A model generated the notes under the pieces. That model searched no databases and was not told where the DNA came from. It was given only the letters and a program-made list of their open reading frames with translations. This document shows, piece by piece, positions 8,590 through 17,505 of a stretch of DNA of 64,000 nt. The stretch is taken from NCBI RefSeq assembly GCF_002441855.2, contig NZ_CP029487.1:3302349-3366348 (forward strand), read 5' to 3'. Position numbers and translations under genes: made by a program. The stretch's first letter is position 1. Every line of letters starts with the position of its first letter. The DNA comes from Eubacterium maltosivorans (GTDB taxonomy: Bacteria > Bacillota > Clostridia > Eubacteriales > Eubacteriaceae).

Positions 8590-8840
8590 TGTCGACAAAC
8601 TTTAACACGAAGCGATGAAGCGTCAAGAAGAGGCTTTTGAAGTTGAAAGTGGATAGTGGAAAGTTGAAAGTTCAGGAGCAAATCAGCCCTTGGCCGATTT
8701 GATTGAATGCGGCCTGCAGCCGCTGTTCCAGTCGTTTTTGCGTCAGCGAAAACGTTCCATAACTTTCCACTTTCAACCTTCAACCCAAAGGGCTTCAAGC
8801 TTTCTCTTTGCCGCTCATGACCGACTTTGCCAACGTCCTG
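8590..8840. repeat. Modular intergenic repeat R1
   Basis: The terminal inverted repeat is built of short units (AGTTGAAAGTGGATAGTGG on the left near 8640, AACTTTCCACTTTCAAC on the right near 8760). Inside are hairpins: CAAATCAG... / CGATTTG, GCGGCC...GCCGC, and CGTTTTTGCGTCAGCGAAAACG-type arms. A right-hand module (CTTTGCCGCTCATGACCGAC, 8811-8830, then ...CGTCCTG) is shared with R4 and R5. The left flank GTGTCGACAAACTTT belongs to the same family. There is no convincing coding content. Confidence 0.8.
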
Positions 8841-8852
8841 AAGCGCTGTGTT

Positions 8853-9404
8853 TTACGGCGCTTTTGGGAAAATATCGCGCAGCGGGATTTTAAGGTCCTC
8901 AAAAATACCGGAGGTCAGCGTATCCTCAAGGGTATACTCGTTGACCGCACCTTTTGTGAAGGTATGGACAATAACGGTTTTTGACTTTGGGCTGACAATC
9001 CAGTATTCCTGCACACCTGCCAGCTGATACTTGTTGAGCTTTACAAAGAGGTCGGTGCGCATGGAGCCGGAGCTCAGAATTTCCACCGCGATGGTCGGCG
9101 CGCCCTCATAGCGCTGCTCCGAAAACTTTTCCGGGTCGCAGAGGATACTGATGTCCGGCACGAAGATGTCTTTGTTCAGACGGACCTCCAGCTCCGAAAA
9201 GGGGCGGCAGGTTTTGCCTTTGAAAAAAGGTGCGAGGGAAACCGAGAGATTAAAGAGAATACTCTGATGAAGTACGCCGGGACGGGGCATCATCAGCACC
9301 ATATCGTCAATGAGTTCATAGAGATGCTGCTCATCCATGGGCAGCGCGTCGAATTCCTCGAGGGTAACTTTTTGGAAATGTTCGTTTTCTTTTAAAAGCG
9401 GCAT
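8853..9404 (-). CDS. Uma2 family (DUF820) putative restriction-like endonuclease
   Basis: A 183-residue protein of the Uma2/DUF820 family with a PD-(D/E)XK nuclease fold. Probable active-site residues are D84 in VPDISIL, E108 in VEIL and K122/K125 in VKLNKY. The N-terminal EEFDALP and the C-terminal EYWIV segments are typical. Family members are numerous in cyanobacteria and Firmicutes and are linked to mobile elements; their substrates are mostly unknown. ATG 9404 is preferred over GTG 9413 because AAGGAG is 8 bases before the ATG and abuts the GTG. The last codons fall inside the hairpin at 8840-8864 at the edge of R1, so the repeat has fixed the C-terminus. Confidence 0.82.
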   Translation of the reverse strand: MPLLKENEHFQKVTLEEFDALPMDEQHLYELIDDMVLMMPRPGVLHQSILFNLSVSLAPFFKGKTCRPFSELEVRLNKDIFVPDISILCDPEKFSEQRYEGAPTIAVEILSSGSMRTDLFVKLNKYQLAGVQEYWIVSPKSKTVIVHTFTKGAVNEYTLEDTLTSGIFEDLKIPLRDIFPKAP

Positions 9405-9524
9405 AAAGGACACTCCTTTCGTGTGTTGTTAGCTTAATCATAGCACGTGGGAGGGGCTCAGGTCAAATGAATGCCAGGAGATACGGCTTTCCCTTAACCG
9501 TAATAAACTGTAAAAATCAGTAAA

Positions 9525-9554
9525 AACCGCAGATATGAGGATCTGCGGTTTTTT
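9525..9554. terminator. Palindromic terminator in a divergent intergenic region
   Basis: The stem AAAACCGCAGAT / ATCTGCGGTTTT has a six-base loop and a plus-strand T tract. It stands between two divergent genes, where no terminator is expected, so it may end an unseen short transcript or act as a leader hairpin. Confidence 0.6.
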
Positions 9555-9642
9555 TCGGGCCCAAAGCGGTAGCCGTAAATCTAATTCTGTTATATAATAG
9601 GGTCAGGTATGGAAGGAGGATCGCATAAAAGGAGAAAAAGAA

Positions 9643-11091
9643 GTGAAAAAGACAAAAATCCTTGGGATTTTATTAAGCGTACTTTTAGCGGTATCCTTTA
9701 CGGCCTGCGCCAAAACAGATAACGCCCCGCAGGGGACTGCGGGCACAGGCAGTGTGGACGGCGTGCTCAAAAGCTACTCGTCCGGAGTACTGGTGATGAC
9801 AAGGGGCGATAAAAGCGAGCTGACCTTTGACCTTTCAAAGGCGACGGTCAGCTGCAAAAACATGCTGTCCGGCGACAGCATCACCGTTTTATACGACGGC
9901 GCCATCGAGGGTACGGACACCAGCGGCGTCACAGTGACCGAGATCAAGGACAACGGCTCCGCCGCGCCGAAAGAACAGACGATGGTGGGAACAGTCCAGA
10001 ACCTGACCCAGCACTCGCTGACGCTCAAAGAACCGGACGGATCAGAGTATACCTTTACCACCGCCGGAGCTAAGCAGGTTTATAAGAACGGCATCGAAAA
10101 CGGCAACTGGGTACAGGTAAAATACGTGGGCGAGCTGAGCGGAAACGATGCCGCCGGCGTCAAGGTTCTCGAGATTGTGGACAATGACGAGAACATCAAG
10201 AAAGCACAGGAGCTGGACAAGGTGGCAATCAAGGCCGCGGACGAAAAGGTATGGGCCACAGACACCGTACATGTGCGGGAGTCCTACACTACGGATTCCA
10301 ACGTGCTGGGCGACCTGGCACCCGGCAATGAGATCACCCGCACAGGCGTGTGTGATAATGGCTGGTCCAGAGTGAACTACAACGGAAAAGACGCCTTTGT
10401 CTATTCCAAGTATCTGACCACCACCCAGCCCGCTGCTCCCAGTCAGCCCGCGCCGGCCAAGCCGCAGCCAAGTCCGAGCCAGCCGGCCCAGCCAAGCGCG
10501 CAGCCAACGCCAAAGCCGACCCCGGCCCCGACGCCTGCGCCAGCGCCCGATCCCATCCCGGCCCCAACGCCAGAGCCGACGCCAGAACCGACCCCGGCCC
10601 CGGCTCCAGACCCAACACCTGAGCCAACGCCAGAACCCACACCAGCGCCTGAGGTCAAGACCCTCACCGGTTACGTGGTGAGCTACGCGGACGGAGAGCT
10701 CGTTGTTTTCGCCAACGGCGCCGATTACCCGCTGAACGTGACCGACGCGCAGCACGATTACGCCAACGGCATTTTGACGGGCAATGAGGTCACCGTTACC
10801 TATACCGGCGACCTTCAGGCTTATGAAACAGTGGTGGTGCTGAGTGTGAGCGATTCAGCGCTGAACGCCGGCGACCGGTCAGTCATTACCGGTGTGATCG
10901 CGTCCGCTTCCATGAACACCCTGGACCTGACCACAGACGACAACACAGAGATTACCTTTGAGACCATGAACGCGGAGGTCAACAGCCAGAATTACCAGGT
11001 TGGCGCCCGCGTCAGCGTGACCCTGGACCTGTCCCAGAGCGTGGACACTTCCAACATCTTTCACGCCTTAAAGGTGGACGACGCACAATAG
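9643..11091 (+). CDS. Secreted lipoprotein with SH3b domain and repeated beta modules
   Basis: A 482-residue exported protein. The N-terminus (residues 1-22) is a lipoprotein signal with FTAC, C22 being the likely lipidation site. Four related modules of about 60 residues follow the pattern G-x(n)-L-x-(L/V)-x(n)-TF-x(n)-G-x-V-x-V-x-(Y/L): near 36-105, 113-182, 340-402 and 416-480. Between the two pairs sit a bacterial SH3 domain (about 204-262, VRESYTTDSNVLGDL) and a Pro-Thr-Glu-rich linker (about 265-335). The SH3b domain suggests peptidoglycan binding. The modules resemble DUF5666-type repeats. ATG follows AAAGGAGAAAAAGAA, and a -10 TATAAT lies at 9593-9598. The function is unknown. Confidence 0.8.
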   Translation: MKKTKILGILLSVLLAVSFTACAKTDNAPQGTAGTGSVDGVLKSYSSGVLVMTRGDKSELTFDLSKATVSCKNMLSGDSITVLYDGAIEGTDTSGVTVTEIKDNGSAAPKEQTMVGTVQNLTQHSLTLKEPDGSEYTFTTAGAKQVYKNGIENGNWVQVKYVGELSGNDAAGVKVLEIVDNDENIKKAQELDKVAIKAADEKVWATDTVHVRESYTTDSNVLGDLAPGNEITRTGVCDNGWSRVNYNGKDAFVYSKYLTTTQPAAPSQPAPAKPQPSPSQPAQPSAQPTPKPTPAPTPAPAPDPIPAPTPEPTPEPTPAPAPDPTPEPTPEPTPAPEVKTLTGYVVSYADGELVVFANGADYPLNVTDAQHDYANGILTGNEVTVTYTGDLQAYETVVVLSVSDSALNAGDRSVITGVIASASMNTLDLTTDDNTEITFETMNAEVNSQNYQVGARVSVTLDLSQSVDTSNIFHALKVDDAQ

Positions 11092-11100
11092 CGCTTTTAA

Positions 11101-11130
11101 AGAGGACGTATGGAGCCGTCCTCTTTTTTT
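11101..11130 (+). terminator. Terminator after the SH3 lipoprotein gene
   Basis: The stem AGAGGAC / GTCCTCT is followed by a T tract. Confidence 0.85.
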
Positions 11131-11240
11131 AGTGGCAAATATTCTTGAAGCTTTCTTGAATTTTTACGCCTGTGATACATGTTAAAATAGAAGTGAATTC
11201 ATAGTTTTCCTTAGATAAGGGAAAGACATGGGAGGTAAAA

Positions 11241-13904
11241 ATGAAAAAGAAAATCAGAGAGCGTTTCAGAGGCGTTTTGTCAGCGGTGGTTATCCCGGCG
11301 GCGCTGGTCTGCTCAAGCGTTCCGGTCCTTGCGGAAACAGTCCCTGCGGCCGCCACAGCGCAGGTGGCAGAAAGTCAGAATACAGAAGCGGTACCAGCCG
11401 CGCGAACGGCCGATTTTGCTGTGCCGGACGCGGACAGCGGCCTGCTGCAGCGTGTGGAGGACGCTTTAGCCAGGGGCGCTGAGGCAGAAACCCCGGCAGC
11501 TGAAACGCCCGCGGAGGAGAAAGCCCCTGCGGCTGAAAAGAAGGCCGATGAGGCCCCTGCGGCAGGAACACCTGTGTGCACCGTGACAACTGGCGCCCAG
11601 AGCCGCCAGACAGGCGCGGACGTCACCTATGGTACCCTTGAGGAAGCCTTCGCGGCCATACAGGATGGCCAGACCGCAACCATTACCTTAACCGGGGATG
11701 CTGTGGTGAAGGATACCATTGTGGTGCACGGCAACGTGACCCTGACGGCGGACGGCGATTATACGGTGAGTTTAAGTGAAGACACATCATCGAGATCGTT
11801 TTTCACCCTTTATGATGAAAATCAGCTGACCATTGACGGCGCGGGCCACAGCATCACCCTGACAGCGCCGGAAGAGATCGGCGGCGTCATCAATGCCAGG
11901 ATGGACAGCGTCTTAAACCTGAAAGCTGGCGTGGCGCTGGAAAACTGCAGTATTAACGCGGCAAACAATGCGGCGCTGAACATTACAGATGCCGCGGTCA
12001 CCGGAACATCAGACGGGGAGAATCCGGTGATCGTAGACGTTTCAGACAACGCGGCACTGAAAGCCACGGGCGCGACCCTGCCAATTGTGGGTATCTTAAC
12101 TGAGAATAGCGCTTCTTTTGACGGCTGCCAGGTGTATGCCATTGCGAACCTCAGCCCAAACGTGCGGATAAACGGCTCGTCTGTCGGCACGATTCAAAAC
12201 CGCGGTTCGGCTCTGCTGATCAGCGACTCGTCGGTCGATAACCTGTTAAACGACATACTCACCGCCCAGTTTACCCTGTCCGGGAAAACCGATATTGCGT
12301 ACATCATGCTCGCTAAAAACCCCATCATCCTCGCTGAGGATTTTGACAGCAGCGTGGTCAGCAGGGTTTATATGGCCTATCCTTTAGTATTTAACAACCC
12401 AGCCGTTCTGGCCGAGGCGGCATCGGGTGCGCTGAGCGCGGAGACGGCCAACTGCTTTTGCTACCAGTTAGAGGAGAATAAGGACGCTCAAACCTACGCG
12501 CCCTATCTTAAGAACGGCAAACTGGAAACCGCCAGAGTGACAAACACCATTGTGTCGGTCAGGGTCGAGCATGATAATTACCCTTACACTGGCAGAGACC
12601 CGCAGGCTGAGGGCGGGCTCGGCAAGGTTACCATCACGGTGACAGACGAGGAGGGCAAGGTGATCACACCGGCTGCCGACAAGCTGACCACGACTTACAC
12701 CCACTATTCGGACGTGCTTGAGACGCCGCCGACCATTCCGGGGGATTACTCGCTCAACGTGAGCTACGCCGGCGAGGAAAACCGCGATACCCAGACCCTT
12801 ACCCGCGGCAGCTCAGGCGCAGCTTCCTTCTGGATCACAAGAGCTGAGCTGAAAGGCGATTTCGTGAGCTTCCCATCTGAGATTTCCGTCTCCCAGGGCA
12901 GTGTGCGCGCGGACTTCAGGCCAGCGGAGGGCATCGATGCCGTGCTGCTGAAGCTTAACACCACTTGGACCCTCACCGATAAAGACGGCGCAACCGCCAC
13001 CGTCAACGGTGATACCCTGAAGCTGACCAAGGCGGATATCGGTAAGACCGCACAGGTCACTGTCGAAGATACCAGCGGTTTCTACTATGACGCGGTCACC
13101 AGTAGTCCCTTTACCATTGGCGGGGTGGCCACCGGCGTCCGGATCGACGGGCTGAGCTGGGACTCGAACGCCAATTACTTTGAGTCCAACGACGCTCTGC
13201 AGGCCCTGCTGGCAAAGGATAAGGCCATCCTCGTGACCTACCTCGACCCGGACGGTTATCAGAACATCGCCTGGGATAAGGGCGAGATCAGTCTGGAGTA
13301 TTACAGCACAGAGGATGATAAACAGTTAGAGCAGGCGCCCACCGAGCCGGGAACCTACATCCTGAGTGTCGCCTTCACCCCGAATGACGCCCACCAGGCT
13401 CAGGACCTTCAGTTTACCAGCGTCTCCTACACCTACACCCTGATGATGCCCACCACCACAGAGATCAACGCTTCAGCCCTCAAGGGCAGTTATGATGTGT
13501 CCGATACCCAGAGCCTGGACAAAGACATGGTCAAGGCCACCACCGTCAGGGATAAGGACGGCCGGGTTATCAAGCTTGACCAGGACAGCGGCCTGCTGAG
13601 CTTTGAAGCCTACACCGACGCAGAGGGCAAAAACATCGCCCAGACTCCCGCGGCGGGCACCTATTACGTGCGTGCGTTCTACAACCGGGACGGCCAGGAA
13701 AAAGCCCATATTGCGAGCAGCAGTGCGCTGGTGAAAATCACGCTGACCCAGAGCGGCGCAGGCGGAGACACCACCACCAGTACCACCACTGGTACTCCCC
13801 CGGGCAACCCCTCGACCGGGACGCCCGCAGGCGCGGGTCTGTCACTGGTACTGCTGGCAGCGCTGGCAGGCGGGTCCGTACTGATCCTTAAAAAACGTAA
13901 CTGA
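11241..13904 (+). CDS. Cell-wall-anchored surface protein with beta-helix and Ig-like regions
   Basis: An 887-residue surface protein. Residues 1-31 form a Sec signal peptide ending VLA-ET. An Ala/Glu/Pro-rich stretch follows to about 110, then a probable right-handed beta-helix (about 125-390; GTLEEAFAAIQDGQ then repeated short strands). Several MBG/Ig-like beta modules cover about 430-840 (YPYTGRDPQAEGG, and repeats ending in PGTYxLxVxF). The C-terminus has a Thr-rich linker, NPSTG, a hydrophobic segment and KKRN, the architecture of a sortase substrate with an NPxTG variant of LPxTG. No sortase is encoded here. The ATG follows GGGAGGTAAAA. Probably an adhesin; the ligand is unknown. Confidence 0.8.
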   Translation: MKKKIRERFRGVLSAVVIPAALVCSSVPVLAETVPAAATAQVAESQNTEAVPAARTADFAVPDADSGLLQRVEDALARGAEAETPAAETPAEEKAPAAEKKADEAPAAGTPVCTVTTGAQSRQTGADVTYGTLEEAFAAIQDGQTATITLTGDAVVKDTIVVHGNVTLTADGDYTVSLSEDTSSRSFFTLYDENQLTIDGAGHSITLTAPEEIGGVINARMDSVLNLKAGVALENCSINAANNAALNITDAAVTGTSDGENPVIVDVSDNAALKATGATLPIVGILTENSASFDGCQVYAIANLSPNVRINGSSVGTIQNRGSALLISDSSVDNLLNDILTAQFTLSGKTDIAYIMLAKNPIILAEDFDSSVVSRVYMAYPLVFNNPAVLAEAASGALSAETANCFCYQLEENKDAQTYAPYLKNGKLETARVTNTIVSVRVEHDNYPYTGRDPQAEGGLGKVTITVTDEEGKVITPAADKLTTTYTHYSDVLETPPTIPGDYSLNVSYAGEENRDTQTLTRGSSGAASFWITRAELKGDFVSFPSEISVSQGSVRADFRPAEGIDAVLLKLNTTWTLTDKDGATATVNGDTLKLTKADIGKTAQVTVEDTSGFYYDAVTSSPFTIGGVATGVRIDGLSWDSNANYFESNDALQALLAKDKAILVTYLDPDGYQNIAWDKGEISLEYYSTEDDKQLEQAPTEPGTYILSVAFTPNDAHQAQDLQFTSVSYTYTLMMPTTTEINASALKGSYDVSDTQSLDKDMVKATTVRDKDGRVIKLDQDSGLLSFEAYTDAEGKNIAQTPAAGTYYVRAFYNRDGQEKAHIASSSALVKITLTQSGAGGDTTTSTTTGTPPGNPSTGTPAGAGLSLVLLAALAGGSVLILKKRN

Positions 13905-13908
13905 CAAT

Positions 13909-13945
13909 AAAAAACCACTGTGGCGTAAGCCACAGCGGTTTTTTT
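13909..13945. terminator. Bidirectional terminator
   Basis: The stem AAAACCACTGTGGC / GCCACAGCGGTTTT has a four-base loop and A/T tracts on both sides, between convergent stop codons. Confidence 0.85.
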
Positions 13946-13964
13946 AATACAGGCGGAAAACAGC

Positions 13965-14381
13965 CTAAGCGATTGGCAGAGAATCCCTGTTCAGCTTGGC
14001 GCCGTAAATGTATAAGCCTGGAACGACCAGACCGAGAAGCGCGTAGATAACGGAGGAGGCGGCAAAGCCCGCGCCAGCCATGTTCACGATGGCGGCGAGG
14101 ATGGAAATAATTAAGACGACAATACCGATTTTAAAGCATCCGTCCGCCTTATCCGCTTTGTTGCAGCCGCGGATGCCCATTACGCCCGCGAGCAGCTGAA
14201 TAATAGAGGCGATCATATAGATCACTGCGATCATGGTTACAGAGATACCACCGCCGCCAGCGCCCTGGTCGATCACCGCATAGCCCATGAGCAGGCTGAG
14301 CAGTCCATAGGATACGAGCCCCAGGATACCGCCGATCAGCATCAGGATACCGGTAACCTTCAAATAAGTTTTACCTTTCAT
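13965..14381 (-). CDS. Small four-helix membrane protein, unknown function
   Basis: A 138-residue protein with four predicted transmembrane helices (about residues 10-33, 46-70, 82-104 and 110-130) and short charged loops, including NKADKADG between helices 2 and 3. The general look is that of the uncharacterised DUF4064-like proteins of Firmicutes, but I cannot assign a family with certainty. The ATG is preceded by AAGGGAGTAAACA. It is monocistronic on the minus strand. A palindrome at 14406-14425 lies directly upstream and could control it. Confidence 0.65.
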   Translation of the reverse strand: MKGKTYLKVTGILMLIGGILGLVSYGLLSLLMGYAVIDQGAGGGGISVTMIAVIYMIASIIQLLAGVMGIRGCNKADKADGCFKIGIVVLIISILAAIVNMAGAGFAASSVIYALLGLVVPGLYIYGAKLNRDSLPIA

Positions 14382-14405
14382 TGTTTACTCCCTTGATAAA
14401 ATATT

Positions 14406-14425
14406 ATAAGTGTTTGGTCACTTAT
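14406..14425. promoter_or_regulatory. Palindromic operator candidate
   Basis: ATAAGTG-N6-CACTTAT is a perfect 7-bp inverted repeat, with a further half-site ATAAGTCAC starting at 14434. It lies about 25 bp upstream of the membrane-protein gene and 180 bp upstream of the OTC gene. The binding factor is unknown. Confidence 0.4.
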
Positions 14426-14539
14426 ATTTGATTATAAGTCACCATTAATATCCAGACAAGCTTTTTACCGATAACGTCTTGTTTTTACCGCATTTTGGGG
14501 GGACACGCCTGAGGTTCCACACCTGCAAACGATAAAGCA

Positions 14540-14568
14540 TTGCTTAAACGCGGTGGTTAGGGTAAAAT
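14540..14568 (+). promoter_or_regulatory. Promoter of the ornithine carbamoyltransferase gene
   Basis: TTGCTT (14540-14545), 17 bp, TAAAAT (14563-14568). The first gene downstream starts at 14606. Confidence 0.5.
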
Positions 14569-14605
14569 AAAGTCAAATAATGACGAAAAATGAGGAGGAA
14601 TTCCC

Positions 14606-15631
14606 ATGGGGATTGATTTAAAGGGCCGTAGCTTCCTGACATTAAAGGATTTTACGCCAGAAGAAATAAACTTTATGCTTGACTATGCCGCTGCGCTGAA
14701 GAAAAAGAAAAAAGAAGGACGCCCGGGCCGGCTGCTGGCTGGCAAGAACATCGTGCTGCTGTTCGAGAAAACATCCACCCGCACCCGCTGCGCCTTCGAG
14801 GTCGCCGGCTTTGACGAGGGAGCCTGCGTGACCTTCCTGACCAACAGCCAGATGGGCAAAAAGGAATCCATCGAGGATACCGCCAAGGTGCTGGGCCGCT
14901 TTTACGACGGCATCGAGTTCCGCGGCTTTAAGCAGGAAACCGTGGAAGCCCTGGCCGAGTTCTCCGGCGTGCCAGTATGGAACGGCCTGACCGACACCTA
15001 CCACCCCACCCAGATTTTAGCCGATATGCTCACCATGCGGGAGAACTTCGGCGCGCTGGCTGGCCGCCGCCTGGTCTATGTGGGCGATGCCCGCAACAAT
15101 ATGGGCAACTCCCTGATGATTGGCTGCGCCAAGCTGGGCATGCACTTTGTGGCCGTCGCGCCCGAGGTGCTGTTCCCGGAAGAAAGCCTGGTTCAGGAAA
15201 TGCGCGCTATCTGTGAAGAAACCGGCGGCACCATCACCCTGACCGACGACATTAAGACGGGTGTGAAGGGCGCGGACGCCATCTACACCGACGTGTGGGT
15301 CTCCATGGGCGAGGAGGACCAGATGGCCGAGCGCATCCAGCTCTTAAAACCGTATCAGGTCAACGCTGAAATGATGGAAGCCACCGGCAACCCGGATGTG
15401 ATCTTTCTCCACTGCCTGCCGTCCTTCCACGACCTGAACACCGATGTGGCACAGGACGTGTACGCGCGCTTTGGCCTGACCGAGCAGGAGGTCACCGACG
15501 AGGTGTTCAGAAGCCCGGCCTCCAAGGTTTTTGACGAAGCCGAAAACCGCATGCACACCATCAAGGCTGTCATGTGCGCCACCCTGGCCACCAACCAGGT
15601 GGACGCCGACGGAAAACCAATTGTAGACTGA
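14606..15631 (+). CDS. argF: Ornithine carbamoyltransferase
   Basis: A 341-residue OTCase. It interconverts ornithine plus carbamoyl phosphate and citrulline plus phosphate. The carbamoyl-phosphate motif STRTR is at residues 57-61, HPTQ at 133-136, DARNNMGNS at 161-169, and the ornithine-side HCLP at 269-272. Length (about 335-340) and the nearby arcA suggest the catabolic arcB role, releasing ornithine and carbamoyl phosphate for ATP synthesis, but an anabolic role is not excluded because no other arg gene is visible. The ATG follows TGAGGAGGAATTCCC, a strong site. It stands alone, with its own promoter and repeat R2 downstream. Confidence 0.94.
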   Translation: MGIDLKGRSFLTLKDFTPEEINFMLDYAAALKKKKKEGRPGRLLAGKNIVLLFEKTSTRTRCAFEVAGFDEGACVTFLTNSQMGKKESIEDTAKVLGRFYDGIEFRGFKQETVEALAEFSGVPVWNGLTDTYHPTQILADMLTMRENFGALAGRRLVYVGDARNNMGNSLMIGCAKLGMHFVAVAPEVLFPEESLVQEMRAICEETGGTITLTDDIKTGVKGADAIYTDVWVSMGEEDQMAERIQLLKPYQVNAEMMEATGNPDVIFLHCLPSFHDLNTDVAQDVYARFGLTEQEVTDEVFRSPASKVFDEAENRMHTIKAVMCATLATNQVDADGKPIVD

Positions 15632-15639
15632 TCAGACTA

Positions 15640-15775
15640 GTTGATAGTGGACAGTGTGTAGTGGATAGTTATTGAACAAAATGCCAGAGGCATTTTGAAT
15701 TGAATCAAATCCGCGTTGCGGATTTGTTCCTAAATTATCAACTATCAACTATTAATTATCCACTCTGATGGATAA
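15640..15775. repeat. Modular intergenic repeat R2
   Basis: Outer arms TAGTTGATAGTGGACAGTG (left) and TATCAACTATCAACTATTA (right) form an imperfect inverted repeat. Inside are two perfect hairpins, CAAAATGCC-AGA-GGCATTTTG and CAAATCCGC-GTT-GCGGATTTG. It occupies most of the gap between the OTCase and phosphohexomutase genes. Confidence 0.8.
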
Positions 15776-15812
15776 AGCGAACGATTCTTATCATATTTAA
15801 CCGGAGGGAACT

Positions 15813-17300
15813 ATGGAAATACAAAACATCACCAAGCTTCAGAACGGCTCAGATATCCGCGGGGTTGCCATGGAGGGGGTTGAGGGTGAGCACATCACCC
15901 TGACCCAGGACATGGCCATGAAGATTGCCTACGCCTTCAGCAAGTGGCTGAAGGTGAAAACCGGAAAGGACAGCCTGAGCGTGGCAGTGGGCCGCGACAG
16001 CCGCCTGACCGGGCCGAACCTGGCGCAGGCGGTCTGCCTGGGCCTGGTATCGGACGGCGGCCATGTGTACGACTGCGGTATCGCCACCACGCCGGCCATG
16101 TTCATGACCACCCTGGACCCGGAGATGGACTGCGACGGCGCGGTCATGATCACCGCCAGCCACCTGCCCTTTAACCGAAACGGCATCAAGCTGTTTACCA
16201 AAGACGGCGGCCTGAACAAGGAGGACATCGCCGAGATCCTCGAGCAGGCCGAAACCATTGTCACCGAGTTTAAAATCGGCGGCAAGCGTGAGGACTGCGC
16301 CTTTATTCCCAGGTACGCGGCCAACATCGTGCGCATGATCCGCGAGGCTACCGGGGAGGAAACCCCTCTTCAGGGCGCGCACATTATCGTGGACGCGGGC
16401 AACGGCGCGGGCGGCTTTTTTGCGGAGGGTGTGCTGGCCCCGCTGGGCGCCGATACCCGGGGCAGCCAGTTCCTGGACCCGGACGGCCACTTCCCGAACC
16501 ACATCCCCAATCCCGAGGATCAGGACGCCATCGACGCGATCCGCCGGGCCGTCATCGACAACCAGGCGGATATGGGCATTATCTTTGACACCGACGTGGA
16601 CCGCTCTGCCGTTATCGACGAAAAGGGCGACGCCATCAACCGCAACGGCTTTATCGCTTTTATTGCCAGCATGCTGCTGGAAAAATACCCGGGTACCACC
16701 ATTGTCACCGACTCTGTGACCTCCACCGGACTCACCGAGTACATCGAGAGCCTCGGCGGACATCACCACCGCTTTAAGCGCGGTTACAAGAACGTCATTA
16801 ACGAGGCGGTCCGCCTGAACGAACACGGCGTGGAAACCCACCTGGCCATGGAAACCAGCGGCCACGGTGCCATCCGGGAAAACTACTTCCTGGACGACGG
16901 CGCATACCTGGTCACCATGGCGCTCATCAAGTTCGCCCAGCTGCACAAAGCCGGCAAGCCGCTCTCTGTGTTCTTAAAGGATCTCAAGGAGCCTGCTGAG
17001 GCGAAGGAATACCGTTTTAAGATCGGGGCTGAGGACTTTAAGGCCTACGGCCAGGAGGTGTTAGACGGCTTCCGGAAATTCGCGGAGGAACAGCCCGGCT
17101 GGAGTATTGTGGAGCCTAACTTTGAGGGGATCCGCGTCAACTGCGAAAAGGACGCCGGCAACGGCTGGTGCCTGATGCGCATGTCCCTCCACGATCCCAT
17201 CATCCCGCTGAACATCGAGTCTGACGAGGCAGGCGGCTGTGAGAAGATCAAGGCCGCCATCGACGTTTTCCTGAAAGATTATCCAGAGCTGGAGGGCTGA
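15813..17300 (+). CDS. Phosphomannomutase / phosphoglucomutase family protein
   Basis: A 495-residue alpha-D-phosphohexomutase, which moves phosphate between C1 and C6 of hexoses for cell-wall and polysaccharide precursors. The phosphoserine is S116 in TASHLPFNRNG. The Mg-binding DTDVDR has D259, D261 and D263, and a sugar-binding ETSGH loop lies near residue 350. The four-domain length fits the family; mannose versus glucose preference cannot be read from sequence. ATG 15813 follows ACCGGAGGGAACT. A decayed fragment matching the last 21 residues is present at 36364-36429 on the other strand, so the genome once had a second copy there. Confidence 0.92.
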   Translation: MEIQNITKLQNGSDIRGVAMEGVEGEHITLTQDMAMKIAYAFSKWLKVKTGKDSLSVAVGRDSRLTGPNLAQAVCLGLVSDGGHVYDCGIATTPAMFMTTLDPEMDCDGAVMITASHLPFNRNGIKLFTKDGGLNKEDIAEILEQAETIVTEFKIGGKREDCAFIPRYAANIVRMIREATGEETPLQGAHIIVDAGNGAGGFFAEGVLAPLGADTRGSQFLDPDGHFPNHIPNPEDQDAIDAIRRAVIDNQADMGIIFDTDVDRSAVIDEKGDAINRNGFIAFIASMLLEKYPGTTIVTDSVTSTGLTEYIESLGGHHHRFKRGYKNVINEAVRLNEHGVETHLAMETSGHGAIRENYFLDDGAYLVTMALIKFAQLHKAGKPLSVFLKDLKEPAEAKEYRFKIGAEDFKAYGQEVLDGFRKFAEEQPGWSIVEPNFEGIRVNCEKDAGNGWCLMRMSLHDPIIPLNIESDEAGGCEKIKAAIDVFLKDYPELEG

Positions 17301-17315
17301 TGAAATTTATTGTGA

Positions 17316-17430
17316 AGCGGCGAAGCGTCAGACAGAGGATTTTTTAGCTGATAATTGATCGTTGACAGTGGATAAGTTCTGGTGCAGATCTGGCCGCCGT
17401 CAGATTTGATGAAATGCGGCCTGTGGCCAC
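17316..17430. repeat. Partial modular repeat R3
   Basis: It contains GAAGCGTCAGACAGAGG (compare GAAGCGTCAAGAAGAGG in R1), a left arm GTTGACAGTGGATAAG, a CAGATCTGGCC...CAGATTTGATG hairpin and GCGGCCTGTGGCC. The right-hand arm is missing; the terminator follows at once. Confidence 0.6.
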
Positions 17431-17463
17431 AAAAAAAGGCTCCCCCGTGAGGGGAGCTTTTTT
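17431..17463. terminator. Bidirectional terminator
   Basis: The stem AAAGGCTCCCC / GGGGAGCTTTTTT has A and T tracts, between the phosphohexomutase gene and the minus-strand subtilase gene. Confidence 0.88.
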
Positions 17464-17505
17464 GTGTTTTGGATTTTATGGATAAAAAGGCAGGGCGTCT
17501 TTTTT

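Noticed and set aside
10440..10650. The Pro-Thr-Glu repeat in the SH3 lipoprotein gene as a separate repeat element.
   Set aside because: It is an in-frame linker of the protein and not found elsewhere in the window.
11160..11190. GCCTGTGATACATGTTAAAAT before the wall-anchored protein gene as a SARP-type site.
   Set aside because: Only one box-like sequence exists and its distance to the -10 is about 5 bp instead of 10.
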